DNA from: Candidatus Schekmanbacteria bacterium
GTDB taxonomy: Bacteria; Schekmanbacteria; GWA2-38-11; J061
DNA length: 64,000 nucleotides
Direction: 5' to 3'
NCBI GenBank assembly: GCA_016219965.1
Contig: JACRJM010000007.1
Span: forward strand, 186,001 to 250,000
The position numbers were made by a program, and so were the translations under genes. The notes beneath the pieces are model-generated. The model had not been told where the DNA came from and did no database searches. It was given only the letters and a program-made list of their open reading frames with translations. Positions 35,427 through 44,933 of this stretch are shown here, piece by piece (within the stretch, counting starts at the first letter, position 1; every line of letters begins with the position of its first letter).

Positions 35427-35894
35427 ATGGGAATGACAAAATATCTTGCCTCGCTTCCGTTATTTGAAGGGCTCTCAAAAAGGGAACTTCGGGAAATAGA
35501 AGCAATAATTCATCAGCGGAACTTTAAGGATATGGAAGTCATATCGCAGGCTGGTGAACTTCCTCTTGCAATCTATGTCATAAAAAAGGGGCAGGTGAAT
35601 CTTGTTATTGGAAAACCCGGAGAAGTGGGGGACATCATCGAAACGCTCGTAAGCGGTGATGTTGTAGGCGAGATATGCCTCTTTGACGATGAGCCCAGAT
35701 TCACTTCAATCATATCTATAGGCGATACCGAGACCTATGGGATGTTCAAGTACGATATAGAAGAACTTATGAGAAGAAACGAAAAGCTCGGTTTTAAAAT
35801 AGTAAGAAATATCGGGAAAAAACTTGCAAGCAGAGTCAGGAAGCTTAGCCATCTTGTTTATGAAAGAACAGGAGGTTCAGGAGCTGATGAATGA
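35427..35894 (+). CDS. Cyclic nucleotide-binding domain protein
   Basis: A 155-residue protein made almost wholly of one cNMP-binding beta-barrel (about 5-120, with LFEGLSKRELREIE, YVIKKGQVNLVIG and GDVVGEICLFDDEPR) plus a short C-terminal helix. No helix-turn-helix, so it is not a CRP-type regulator. Its stop overlaps the transporter gene that follows by 8 bases, which suggests it controls that protein. Confidence 0.88.
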   Translation: MGMTKYLASLPLFEGLSKRELREIEAIIHQRNFKDMEVISQAGELPLAIYVIKKGQVNLVIGKPGEVGDIIETLVSGDVVGEICLFDDEPRFTSIISIGDTETYGMFKYDIEELMRRNEKLGFKIVRNIGKKLASRVRKLSHLVYERTGGSGADE

Positions 35895-36981
35895 CAGACT
35901 TATAGTCCCAATAAAATATCCTCAAAAATTCCTCCTTCGTGATTTAAGCCTTATAATTGCTTTTTTTATCTTAGTAATCACGGGGATCTATTATTTAAGA
36001 AAGCCTCTGATACCATTTTTCGTGGCATCAGTTTTTTCTTACATAGTTCTTCCGCTCGTTGACGGCATTGAAAGGCTGGGGATAAACCGTATTATCGCAA
36101 CTGCATTAGTCTTTGCAATACTGGGAAGTATTATCATAGGCTCGATGCTAAATTTCGGACCACTTCTTCTAAACCAGATAGAAGACATAAAGATCAAACT
36201 GCCTGACTATAAAGTTGAGCTCCAGCAGGAAGAAAAGAAAATAGAGGACAGGGTGCAAAGCCTTCAATACTACATCCAGCGGCAACTTCCATTCCTTGGG
36301 AACCTTCATTTGCTTGAAAACGTAATACCTACAGTTTTATCATATCTCAGCAGTTCCATTATGGATCTGCCGGCAGTTTCTACAATGTTTGGGCTGATTT
36401 CCATTATAGTTTTTGTGCCATTCATATCTTTCTTTCTTGTCCTTGAGAGCAGATCAATCAAAAAATATCTGATAAGCCTTGTGCCTAACCGCTATTTCGA
36501 GGTCTCTGTCAACTTCCTCTACAGAATAAACAAACAGACAGAGGCATATCTTGGAGGCGTAATAACAGAAGCAATAATTGTAGGGATTCTTTCAGCCATA
36601 GGACTCTATGTCTTAGGGATAAATTATTTTCTCTTCATAGCCTTTATTGCAGCCATCTTCAATGTGGTACCTTATTTAGGCCCTCTTTCAGGAGCATTGC
36701 TTGCAATCGTCATCACGCTGCTTGACAAAGGCTCATTCTCTACTGCACTCAGGGTCATAGCTCTTTTTATATTAATAAGGCTCATAGATGATCTTATCGT
36801 AATACCTACTGTAATGTCGCGCACAGTAAAGACGCATCCCGTAACGGTCCTTCTTGTCATACTTATAGGGGAATATCTTCTCGGTATAGTAGGAATGGTA
36901 ATTGCCGTTCCGTTCTTCCAGGTATTAAAGCTTATTGTAAAAGAGATACAGGGGATAGTAAACAGATACGCTTTAGCTTAA
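35887..36981 (+). CDS. AI-2E family transporter (PF01594)
   Basis: A 364-residue membrane protein with about eight transmembrane helices. The family traits are a long extracytoplasmic helical region (about 90-150, rich in Glu/Lys) between helices, and the late YLGPLSGALLAI and KTHPVTVLLVILIGEYLLG segments. Start: ATG at 35887, with an AGGAGGTTCAGGAG region just upstream, overlaps the previous gene by 8 bases. Some relatives are Na+/H+ antiporters or AI-2 exporters; substrate unknown. The last 20 codons are duplicated at 38872-38939. Confidence 0.85.
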   Translation: MNDRLIVPIKYPQKFLLRDLSLIIAFFILVITGIYYLRKPLIPFFVASVFSYIVLPLVDGIERLGINRIIATALVFAILGSIIIGSMLNFGPLLLNQIEDIKIKLPDYKVELQQEEKKIEDRVQSLQYYIQRQLPFLGNLHLLENVIPTVLSYLSSSIMDLPAVSTMFGLISIIVFVPFISFFLVLESRSIKKYLISLVPNRYFEVSVNFLYRINKQTEAYLGGVITEAIIVGILSAIGLYVLGINYFLFIAFIAAIFNVVPYLGPLSGALLAIVITLLDKGSFSTALRVIALFILIRLIDDLIVIPTVMSRTVKTHPVTVLLVILIGEYLLGIVGMVIAVPFFQVLKLIVKEIQGIVNRYALA

Positions 36982-37044
36982 ATGGAAAGATATTTTGATC
37001 TTCTATGGTAAGAAATTTTCTAAAATATTTCGTGAACAAATCCA

Positions 37045-38808
37045 ATGGACATGCCTGCTTCAAATTTCAAGACCTATAGCAAAATACTCCCTCTAATTAT
37101 AATAGCTGCATCATTTTTTGCATACGCCAATACGTTAACTAATGACTTTGTATTTGATGATGTTATTAATATAACCGGCAACAAATGGATAACAGATACG
37201 AAATACCTTAAAGAGATATTTACTAATAATGTAGCCGGCTTTAATAGCAGATATAGTACGAGCTACTACCGGCCAGCAATGCATGTCATACAAATTGGAA
37301 TCTACTATTTCTTCAAATTAACTCACTGGGCATGGCATTTAATCAATATTTTTTTTCATGCAGCGGTATCACTTATTTTATACTTCATTTGCATCAAATT
37401 ATTCTCTAAACAAGAATTTTCTTGTGAATTTCCCTGCCGTTATCTCTCATTTATAGCTTCTTTAACATTCTCATTGCATCCAATCCACACTGAGGCGGTT
37501 GCCTGGACGTCAGGACTGCCGGACATATCATGCTCACTATTTTTTTTATTATCCTTTTACCTGTACATAAACTCCTGTGAAAAAAGAAATCTCTTTAATC
37601 TGAGCTACATACTATCAATAACAGCTTATTTTATTGCCATGCTTTGCAAGGAACCGGCAATTACCTTACTGATTCTAATAATCGCATACGACTATTCTCA
37701 AACATTAAAATTTAAAAAAATATTTTCAGATATAAATAAATATATGCCGTATTTTATATTAGCTCTTCTTTATCTTGCATTAAGATATAATGCCTTAGGA
37801 GGATTTGCTCCTTCAAAACAATATTCCAAACTAACCAATTATGAGCTGGTAATAAATGCATTTGCATTATTTCAGGAATTCCTGACAAAGTTAATTATTC
37901 CCATAAATTTAAACGTATTTCACGATTTCAAGCCACTAAATTCAATATTTAGCACCTCGGGAATAATTTCATTTGCAGCCATTACAGCTTTTATTATTGC
38001 CATTTATTTTGCACGAAAAAATAAAATCTTATTTCTCAGCCTCATCATGATACTGGTTCCACTATTGCCTGCGCTTTATATACCCGGAATCGGGAAAAAT
38101 CCATTTGCGGAAAGATACCTTTATCTTCCATCAGCCGGATTCGCAATTCTAATATCTTTATTAATTGGTTACTCATTTAGTAAAAAACATTATGTTAATA
38201 TTTTAAATGTCTTATTACTGGTAGTAGCTCTTACTTTTTTTGGAGGGACTTTCAGCAGAAATTATGTATGGAAAAGTGACTTAACCCTCTGGACAGATAC
38301 GGTCAAAAAATCTCCTTATAATGCCTGGGTGCATGAATATTATGGATATGCACTGTATGTGAATGGACAAGTTGACGAGGCTGTAAAAGAGTACCATGAT
38401 TCAATAAAAACAGACAATAGCATTCCTGATGCTCATATCAATCTTGGAGTTGCATACTTCACCAAAGGATTAATTGATGAAGCAATTAAAGAATTTCTAA
38501 AGACTATTGAAATAAAGCCTGATTTTGTCGAAGCCCATGATTATTTAGGTAGAGCTTATGAACAAAAGGGATTGACAGAAAAAGCCTTTATTGAATACAA
38601 AAAATCAATTGAAATAGATAATAATTATTCTGAAGGACACTATCAGGTTGGAAGAATATATTTTATAAACAGAGATCCTGAACGGGCTCTGAATGAATTT
38701 AATATAGCTTTAAAAATAAACCCTCTTAATAAATTATATCAGGATACAGTGAATGAATTAATGCAAGTCTATCCGGCAATAGCTGAGAAAAATCCTTTTC
38801 CTGAATAA
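37045..38808 (+). CDS. TMTC-like membrane glycosyltransferase with TPR tail
   Basis: A 587-residue protein. About ten transmembrane helices in the first 400 residues, with the GT-C type pattern FVFDDVINITGN near the N-terminus and YYRPAMHVIQ, then HPIHTEAVAWTSGLPD, followed by four TPR units in the C-terminal 170 residues (INLGVAYFTKGLIDEAIKEF and similar). The architecture matches TMTC-like protein O-mannosyltransferases. It is more AT-rich than its neighbours. A duplicated fragment of the upstream permease gene follows, which suggests insertion here. Confidence 0.85.
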   Translation: MDMPASNFKTYSKILPLIIIAASFFAYANTLTNDFVFDDVINITGNKWITDTKYLKEIFTNNVAGFNSRYSTSYYRPAMHVIQIGIYYFFKLTHWAWHLINIFFHAAVSLILYFICIKLFSKQEFSCEFPCRYLSFIASLTFSLHPIHTEAVAWTSGLPDISCSLFFLLSFYLYINSCEKRNLFNLSYILSITAYFIAMLCKEPAITLLILIIAYDYSQTLKFKKIFSDINKYMPYFILALLYLALRYNALGGFAPSKQYSKLTNYELVINAFALFQEFLTKLIIPINLNVFHDFKPLNSIFSTSGIISFAAITAFIIAIYFARKNKILFLSLIMILVPLLPALYIPGIGKNPFAERYLYLPSAGFAILISLLIGYSFSKKHYVNILNVLLLVVALTFFGGTFSRNYVWKSDLTLWTDTVKKSPYNAWVHEYYGYALYVNGQVDEAVKEYHDSIKTDNSIPDAHINLGVAYFTKGLIDEAIKEFLKTIEIKPDFVEAHDYLGRAYEQKGLTEKAFIEYKKSIEIDNNYSEGHYQVGRIYFINRDPERALNEFNIALKINPLNKLYQDTVNELMQVYPAIAEKNPFPE

Positions 38809-38871
38809 CTTACCCTACTGTAACAGAATCAGCGTGATTCTTCATATGAGATGATTCGCGCCATCTCCATT

Positions 38872-38939
38872 TTTCCCAGGTATTAAAGCTGATTGTAAAA
38901 GAGATACAGGGAATAGTGCACCGCTACGCCCTGGCGTGA
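38872..38939 (+). pseudogene. Fragment of an AI-2E transporter 3' end
   Basis: Reads QVLKLIVKEIQGIV-HRYALA-stop (codons 38877-38939), nearly identical to the last 20 residues of the transporter ending at 36981 (QVLKLIVKEIQGIV-NRYALA). The first 42 shared bases differ at two positions. It is not part of a longer open frame. It marks either an old duplication or the decayed end of a second transporter gene. Confidence 0.8.
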
Positions 38940-38946
38940 AATAATT

Positions 38947-40353
38947 TTATTCCTTCTCCTCAAGTTTCTTGCGCAATGTGTTCCTGCTTATGCCGAGGAT
39001 TTCTGCTGCTTTGCTCTGGTTAAGGCCTGTCTTTGTCATTACTGCCTGAATAAGGGATGATTCAAAGCGTTCAGTAAGCTTCATAAAGACATCATTATTC
39101 CCCTCTTCAACGAACTGTAAAGCAACTTCCCTGACAGCATCTTCAAAAGATACCACTCCCCCGGCCCCCTCTTTTACTTCAACCGCCAAGTCAACATCTT
39201 CTTCGCTTAAAAACTCGCTTCTTTTAAGGAGCATACCGCGCAGTATGACATTCTCAAGTTCCCTCACATTGCCGGGCCAGGAATTTCTCATAAGCACTTT
39301 CATGGCACCGTCAGTGATATGTCTTGTAGCAAGGTCCATCTCTTCCCTGAATTTATTTACAAAGTGGTTTGCAAGGATCGGGATATCCTCTTTTCTCTCG
39401 CGCAGAGGAGGTATAAGTATGGGAAAAATATTCAGCCTGTAGTAAAGGTCATCCCTGAATCTCTTGCTTGCAACTTCCTCTTTAAGGTCCTTGTTCGTAG
39501 CAGTAATGATGCGTACATCTATGCGCCGTGCCCTGCTTTCCCCGACCGTCTCTATCTCCTTTTCCTGAAGGGCGCGAAGAAGTTTCCCCTGCAACGAATA
39601 CTCAAGCTCCCCAATCTCATCGAGGAATATGGTGCCTCCTTCAGCGCTCTGAAATTTTCCGGGACTTGTACCATAAGCACCGCTGAAAGAGCCTCTCTTA
39701 TGACCGAAGAGCTCGCTTTCTAGGATTCCCGATGGTATTGCTGCGCAGTTCACTTTGATAAAAGGTTTCCCAACACGGGAGCTGTAATAATGTATGGACT
39801 TTGCAACAAGCTCCTTCCCAGTTCCGCTCTCACCAAGAAGAAGCACAGTGGTGTCGCTTGCCGCGACCCTTCCAATGGTTTTGAAAAGCTCGCGCATCTT
39901 AGCGCTTTTCCCGACAATAAGATTCTCTTTGGAGTCACCAACGATCTCAGTTCTGAGTTCCTCCACCCGTTCCTTAAGATCAAGAAGTTTCATGACCTTT
40001 TCAATAAGGAACTTCACCTCTTCGATATCAAAGGGTTTTGAAAGATAATCATATGCGCCTTTTTTCATCGCCTCGATTGTGTTTTCCATGCTGTCCTGAG
40101 CGGTCATTAATATGAAATAACAGTCAGGCCTTATTGCAAGACCCTTCTCAAGGACTTCAAAACCTGAATATCCGGGCATATTGAGGTCTAAGAATGCGAT
40201 ATGGCAGGGATACTCCTCAAGGATGCCAATCGCCTCTTTCCCGGAGTTTGCGATATGTACTGCATAGCCTTCTCTCTCACAGAACTTTCTCATTATCTTT
40301 GTGAGATTCTTCTCGTCGTCAGCTATCAGTATAGTTGGGATCTTCGGAGTCAT
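38947..40353 (-). CDS. Sigma54-dependent response regulator, NtrC-like
   Basis: A 468-residue regulator. Receiver domain 1-120 with phosphoacceptor Asp in IAFLDLNMPG; AAA+ domain with Walker A GESGTGKE (about 174-181), EGGTIFLDEIGEL Walker B, and R-finger region; Fis-type helix-turn-helix at the end (NQSKAAEILGISRNTLRKKL). The loop that contacts sigma54 reads GSFSGA where the family norm is GAFTGA. It overlaps the kinase gene by 4 bases. Target genes cannot be seen from here. Confidence 0.93.
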   Translation of the reverse strand: MTPKIPTILIADDEKNLTKIMRKFCEREGYAVHIANSGKEAIGILEEYPCHIAFLDLNMPGYSGFEVLEKGLAIRPDCYFILMTAQDSMENTIEAMKKGAYDYLSKPFDIEEVKFLIEKVMKLLDLKERVEELRTEIVGDSKENLIVGKSAKMRELFKTIGRVAASDTTVLLLGESGTGKELVAKSIHYYSSRVGKPFIKVNCAAIPSGILESELFGHKRGSFSGAYGTSPGKFQSAEGGTIFLDEIGELEYSLQGKLLRALQEKEIETVGESRARRIDVRIITATNKDLKEEVASKRFRDDLYYRLNIFPILIPPLRERKEDIPILANHFVNKFREEMDLATRHITDGAMKVLMRNSWPGNVRELENVILRGMLLKRSEFLSEEDVDLAVEVKEGAGGVVSFEDAVREVALQFVEEGNNDVFMKLTERFESSLIQAVMTKTGLNQSKAAEILGISRNTLRKKLEEKE

Positions 40354-41447
40354 ATCTTTATCTTTTTATAGGGGAGTATCACTCTGAAAAGTGCGCCGCC
40401 GTCCGGCTTGTTTTCAGCCTCGATAAATCCATTGTGCTCTGTTATTATTTTAAGTGAAATTGCAAGTCCCAACCCTGTCCCCTCCTTCTTTGTTGTAAAA
40501 AAAGGAGTAAACAATTTCTCTTTCAGGTCATCATCTATACCGGAGCCATTGTCTGTTACCTCCACGCCGATATAGCCGTAGTCTTCCCTGTTCTGCGTAG
40601 CCAGCACAGGTCTGCGGATGTATCTTGTGCGCACATTGATGATCCCGCCGGAATTTTGTGACTGAACTGCATTTTTAATTATATTCTGAAAAACCTGTAT
40701 AAGCTCATCAAAATTCCCAGAAATCTCAGGAAGACTCGGATCATATTCCTTGGTAAGGGTAGCACTCTCCGCTGCACGGTCAAGGGATATTATTTTTATT
40801 ACATGGTCAAGCACAGCATGGATGTTTATATTTTCAAGTTGTTTTTCCTTTTTTGATAGAAGAAGCGAAAGCTCTTTTGTGAGATCATTGAGCCTTGTGA
40901 CTTCGGAAAGGATTATTTCAAGAAATTCCTCTGAATCCCCTTTTATGTCATTGTCACGCATCAACATCTGCGCAGCCCCCTTTATTGAACCGAGAGGATT
41001 TCTTACCTCATGGATTATCCAGTGAGAGAGCGACTCAATGTTCTTGATTCTCTCTATATTATCTTCCCTTGATTCTATCTCCCGTGTCACGGAGTTGTCT
41101 TTTATAAGAAGAACAAGGGAAAGCCCGGGAACGCCTGCGGAGGGAGATACAGGAGATGACGAGACCTCGACAGGGAGAACGGGTTTTCCCCTCCTGTAAA
41201 AAAACGAGCGCGTGTTGGAACAGACCTCCCCCTTTGAGAGGGACGTGTCTATGATCTTTATTATATCAGGACTTGTAGAGAAAAGTTCCCTGTAGGGGAG
41301 CGACTTCAATATGGCTGACGAAGTTCCCGCTATTTCCTCAAAAAGATTGTTTGCAGAGAAAATTTTCCCATCAGTTCCTATCAGAGCCACTGCAATCGGA
41401 AGCAGCGATATGAACCGTTCAATATTTCCAGCAGGATTTTCATTCAT
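40350..41447 (-). CDS. PAS-domain sensor histidine kinase, NtrB-like
   Basis: A 365-residue soluble kinase. An N-terminal PAS domain (about 12-125) without transmembrane helices leads to the HisKA helix with SHWIIHEVRNPLGSIKG (phospho-His in HEVRNPL), then the ATPase domain with N-box FQNIIKNAVQ, G1 DNGSGI, F-box and G2 GTGLGLAIS. The lack of membrane helices suggests a cytoplasmic signal. It overlaps its response regulator gene by 4 bases. Confidence 0.93.
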   Translation of the reverse strand: MNENPAGNIERFISLLPIAVALIGTDGKIFSANNLFEEIAGTSSAILKSLPYRELFSTSPDIIKIIDTSLSKGEVCSNTRSFFYRRGKPVLPVEVSSSPVSPSAGVPGLSLVLLIKDNSVTREIESREDNIERIKNIESLSHWIIHEVRNPLGSIKGAAQMLMRDNDIKGDSEEFLEIILSEVTRLNDLTKELSLLLSKKEKQLENINIHAVLDHVIKIISLDRAAESATLTKEYDPSLPEISGNFDELIQVFQNIIKNAVQSQNSGGIINVRTRYIRRPVLATQNREDYGYIGVEVTDNGSGIDDDLKEKLFTPFFTTKKEGTGLGLAISLKIITEHNGFIEAENKPDGGALFRVILPYKKIKI

Positions 41448-41458
41448 TCCTGAACGGG

Positions 41459-42841
41459 TTATACGGGCCGGTTTGTTTTAACTGGTACCGGTTTAACTGA
41501 CTCATTCACAATGCCAGTTGTATTCACGGAATTGAGCTTTTTGAAAATAAGATCAAACTTGGATTCAAGCTCACCCAATATTTTCGCCTTTGTATCCTGA
41601 GACAGGTCCCATATCTCTTTCTTATACTGGCCGAACCCCTTTTTCCTTGTCTTATAGATGAACTGTTCTTCCGTCTCAGAATCCTTCTTTTCAGAGATAA
41701 ACTTTTCCTTGATAGCAGCATATATCTTCTGCTTCAGTTCAGACGGGAAATACCTGCTGTCGTAAATCATGTTCTGGAATGCAGTGGCAAGGTGCACCTC
41801 GACCGCTTCCCTCTGGGGAAAATGACCGAAAGCCTCTTCGGGCAGAGTTGAAGCCCCATGCTGAACAGCGCCGCCAAGTTTGAATTCTGCCTGCGATATC
41901 TTTGAAAGGTTCCCAAGCGTCTCAAGGTCAAGCTTTACTTCTGCAATGCGTCCGTCCGGAAGCGGAATCCCTCCGTGGCTTGTCCCTGTCTGGACACTTA
42001 TCTTTATGATCCCTGCAAGGTCTTTCCCGTATTTTGGAAGGCATCTGTAATAGCCTTTAAGATATGCCCGCAGTTCTTCCGGCGTGCTGTTCTTTTTTCC
42101 GACCTCTCCAATCTCTCCGCCTACCGCTACTGTGATACCTTTCGGTTCAAGGCTTCTTATATAACCTGTAAGCTCTGCTGCGATTTCGTAGTTTAACTCC
42201 TGCTGTTCATCTATAGTTGCTTTTGACAGGTCAACAAGTGTGGAAGAATCTATATCAATGTTATAGAATCCGGCTTCAATTGAATCCTTGATGAGTTTCT
42301 TAAGCCCTGATATCTCCGCACCCCTGTCCTTTGCAAATTTCGAAGCATTGACCTGATAATGGTCGCCAAGTATGAACACCGGGCCTTTTACATTTTCCTT
42401 AATGGCTGCCGCAAGCACACAGGCTGAATATTCTGAGGGCTCCTGAAAGGTATATCCTATCTCGCTCTTTGCTATCTCGAAGAGGAATGCTCCAGTGTTG
42501 TTTGCCCGGCCGGTTTTAAAGATTGACCTTGCAACATCGTAGGTGAGAACCCTTATGTTTATTGCAGGTGTCGTAATACCGGAGTATTTCCCAGCCGCTC
42601 TTGCCGCATAAAGCCCCTGTATGGAGGAGGGATATATGCCAACTGACTGTGCTGCCTCACGTATTATCCATTTAGAAAGCTTCACAGCGTTCTCGTCAGG
42701 GTTGAACACAGCGTTATAAATCAGCAGATCAACGCCGCTTTCACGAAGCGTTTTCTCATCAGTTACCCTGAGTTCGCTCCCCTCAAGGTTTATGAATGGT
42801 TTTATCTCATTTTTAAGTTCATTCAGGGACACTACTTTCAT
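41459..42841 (-). CDS. Class II aldolase-like TIM-barrel protein
   Basis: A 460-residue protein of the class II fructose-bisphosphate aldolase fold. Metal/phosphate regions: GDHYQVNASKF, VGGEIGEVGKKNSTPEE, QTGTSHGGIPLPDG and GAVQHGASTLP. It is about 150 residues longer than ordinary FbaA, with a Lys/Glu-rich C-terminal extension (about 375-460). This group sometimes lacks typical aldolase activity, so the reaction is uncertain. It lies 11 bases upstream of the kinase gene on the same strand and could be in the same unit. Confidence 0.75.
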   Translation of the reverse strand: MKVVSLNELKNEIKPFINLEGSELRVTDEKTLRESGVDLLIYNAVFNPDENAVKLSKWIIREAAQSVGIYPSSIQGLYAARAAGKYSGITTPAINIRVLTYDVARSIFKTGRANNTGAFLFEIAKSEIGYTFQEPSEYSACVLAAAIKENVKGPVFILGDHYQVNASKFAKDRGAEISGLKKLIKDSIEAGFYNIDIDSSTLVDLSKATIDEQQELNYEIAAELTGYIRSLEPKGITVAVGGEIGEVGKKNSTPEELRAYLKGYYRCLPKYGKDLAGIIKISVQTGTSHGGIPLPDGRIAEVKLDLETLGNLSKISQAEFKLGGAVQHGASTLPEEAFGHFPQREAVEVHLATAFQNMIYDSRYFPSELKQKIYAAIKEKFISEKKDSETEEQFIYKTRKKGFGQYKKEIWDLSQDTKAKILGELESKFDLIFKKLNSVNTTGIVNESVKPVPVKTNRPV

Positions 42842-42885
42842 ACATCCCTCCGCAAATGTTAAGGTTTCTTGATTTTGGTTATTTA

Positions 42886-44439
42886 CTATTCCACCCCTAT
42901 AGTCACGTAATGCGTCATCCCATTGCTTTGTACAAGAAAAAGTATTCCTTCCGGAAGTTTCGCCTTCGACATCGCATCTGCGAAGTCTTTAGTGTCCTTT
43001 ATCTCTTTCTTGTTAATTTCCTTTATTACATCGCCGCGCCTCAATCCTGCCTGCTCCGCAGGGCTTCCCTGTGCCACCTGGGATATGACAACGCCTTTTG
43101 TATCAGGAAGGTCAAGCTCCCTTGCTATATCAGGAGTGATCGCCTCAACTGCTATCCCGATCTTCTCCTCAGCATCTTCGCGGGATGCACTTTTCTTCAT
43201 CTGCCCCATATCCTCCGGGAATTCTCCAAGCGTAACACTTACATTCTTCTCACTGCCATCCCTTATGATTGTGAGGCTCACTGTTTTGCCGGGTCTCATA
43301 GTGGCAATCTTTATTGGAAGGTCCTTCTCGCTTTTTACTGATTCACCATCCACCTTGACTATGACATCCCCTCTTTTTATGCCTGCTTTTTCTGCTGGTC
43401 CTCCGGCTGTTACGTCACCAACCAATGCACCGTCTTTTGTCTTAAGCCCGAACTGTTTCATTATGTTTTCATCAATACCCTGTATTGCAACACCGATCCA
43501 CCCTCTGGTAACCTTCCCCTTATCCTTGAGCTGGACAAGGATGTTCTTGGCGAGGTTTACAGGAATTGAAAAACCTATACCGATATTTCCCGGAGTCCCC
43601 TGCGAATATATCATGGAATTTATGCCTACCACATTCCCCCGCAAATCTATAAGCGGTCCTCCGCTGTTCCCCGGATTAATCGGAGCATCTGTCTGTATGA
43701 AATCATCATAAGGGCCTGCTCCAATGGTACGGCGGTCTTTCCCGCTTACTATCCCTGCTGTCACGGTTTGATCAAGGCCGAAAGGATTTCCTATGGCTAT
43801 AACCCAGTCGCCTGTTCTCAGCTTGTCAGAATCACCAAGCTTGATCACAGGGAGGCTTCCGCTGTCTTTTATCTTTATTAAGGCAATATCAGTCTTGGGG
43901 TCAGTACCGATCACCTCGGCTTTATATTCTTTTCCGGTTGCGAGCTTTACGGTTATGGTGTCAGCTTTATCAACCACATGATTGTTTGTGACTATGTAAC
44001 CTTCGCTGCTGATTATAAAACCAGAGCCCTGTCCCTGCTGCCTGTATTCGCGGGGCATGTCCGGCATAAAGTGCCTGAAAAAATCATCTCCGCCGGGAAA
44101 ATCACCAAAAGGATTTTGTCCGCCAAATGGGGACATCCCCCTTCCACCGCCTGTTTTTATTTTCCTGTCGGTTTTAATGTTCACTACAGCGTCTTTTACC
44201 TTATCCACAACATCAGCAAAAGACGGATATCCCTGAACTGATGGTGCAACATTGGCAGGCGCCGAAGGCTTATTGTTTTCTCCTTCAATCCAGAACTGGT
44301 CGCCTGTTGAGGCTGATTTCAATCCCAGCATTGACGTAAAGTTGAATTTGTCTGTTTTAAACTTTTGTCCGGCTGAAAAATAAATCACCGCTACTGCAGC
44401 CACAAAAAGTACAACCACTAATTTTTTTCTAAACGACAT
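42886..44439 (-). CDS. degP: Periplasmic serine protease, HtrA/DegP family
   Basis: About 517 residues. N-terminal signal anchor (about 5-21), trypsin-like domain with His in TNNHVVD, Asp in DPKTDIALIKI and Ser in NPGNSGGPL, then two PDZ domains (WIGVAIQGI and TKGVVISQVAQGSPAEQAG). The ATG at 44439 is chosen over an in-frame start at 44469, because AGGAG lies 7 bases upstream of it and the signal then begins MSFRKKLVVVLF. The DegP group degrades and chaperones misfolded envelope proteins. The preceding divergent/tandem genes (OsmC, ferritin-like) suggest a stress island. Confidence 0.95.
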   Translation of the reverse strand: MSFRKKLVVVLFVAAVAVIYFSAGQKFKTDKFNFTSMLGLKSASTGDQFWIEGENNKPSAPANVAPSVQGYPSFADVVDKVKDAVVNIKTDRKIKTGGGRGMSPFGGQNPFGDFPGGDDFFRHFMPDMPREYRQQGQGSGFIISSEGYIVTNNHVVDKADTITVKLATGKEYKAEVIGTDPKTDIALIKIKDSGSLPVIKLGDSDKLRTGDWVIAIGNPFGLDQTVTAGIVSGKDRRTIGAGPYDDFIQTDAPINPGNSGGPLIDLRGNVVGINSMIYSQGTPGNIGIGFSIPVNLAKNILVQLKDKGKVTRGWIGVAIQGIDENIMKQFGLKTKDGALVGDVTAGGPAEKAGIKRGDVIVKVDGESVKSEKDLPIKIATMRPGKTVSLTIIRDGSEKNVSVTLGEFPEDMGQMKKSASREDAEEKIGIAVEAITPDIARELDLPDTKGVVISQVAQGSPAEQAGLRRGDVIKEINKKEIKDTKDFADAMSKAKLPEGILFLVQSNGMTHYVTIGVE

Positions 44440-44515
44440 TTTCACTCCTCCTTCGGATAGCCCCCTCATTGGATTATTAATCGAATCATTAATCCGTCAA
44501 CCGGCAATATCTCTT

Positions 44516-44908
44516 TTATTTTTTTGGTTTTATACTGAGTTTTATATCAGGTAAAGTATGCAATGTATTGTGAATCAGACAGTGCCCGGCAGTTTTAAGT
44601 ATCGCCTTTTCTCTTTCTTTATAATCCTCATCAGGCATTGTCATTTCAATTTCTATTTTATCTATCCTTTCTTGCTCATCTGAGACTGACCAGTTTACAT
44701 CTAAAGAAAGTCCCTTGCAGTTTATCCCTTTGGCATTGCAGTAAGACGTCACGTACACACCGATGCATGTCCCGAGCGAAGCGGCAAAAATCTCAGGAGG
44801 CGTAGGCCCCTCGTTCTTCCCCCCTTTTTGTTCCGGCAGATCCACTACAAATTCATGGTCCCGTGTCTTTACAGCGAATTGTTTCTCACCGTTATAAATA
44901 ATTTTCAT
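44516..44908 (-). CDS. OsmC family peroxiredoxin-like protein
   Basis: A 130-residue OsmC/Ohr-fold protein. The two redox cysteines are in SLGTCIGVYV (about residue 49) and AGHCLIHNTL (about residue 111). Glu in PPEIFAA is a family feature. It probably reduces organic peroxides. On the same strand as and 25 bases downstream of the ferritin-like gene. Confidence 0.9.
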   Translation of the reverse strand: MKIIYNGEKQFAVKTRDHEFVVDLPEQKGGKNEGPTPPEIFAASLGTCIGVYVTSYCNAKGINCKGLSLDVNWSVSDEQERIDKIEIEMTMPDEDYKEREKAILKTAGHCLIHNTLHTLPDIKLSIKPKK

Positions 44909-44933
44909 AGCGTTTCTCCTATGAATGGGAACA

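Noticed and set aside
41459-42841. Ordinary fructose-bisphosphate aldolase
   Set aside because: The fold motifs are there, but the length is about 150 residues above FbaA and the C-terminal extension is atypical, so only an aldolase-like call is made.
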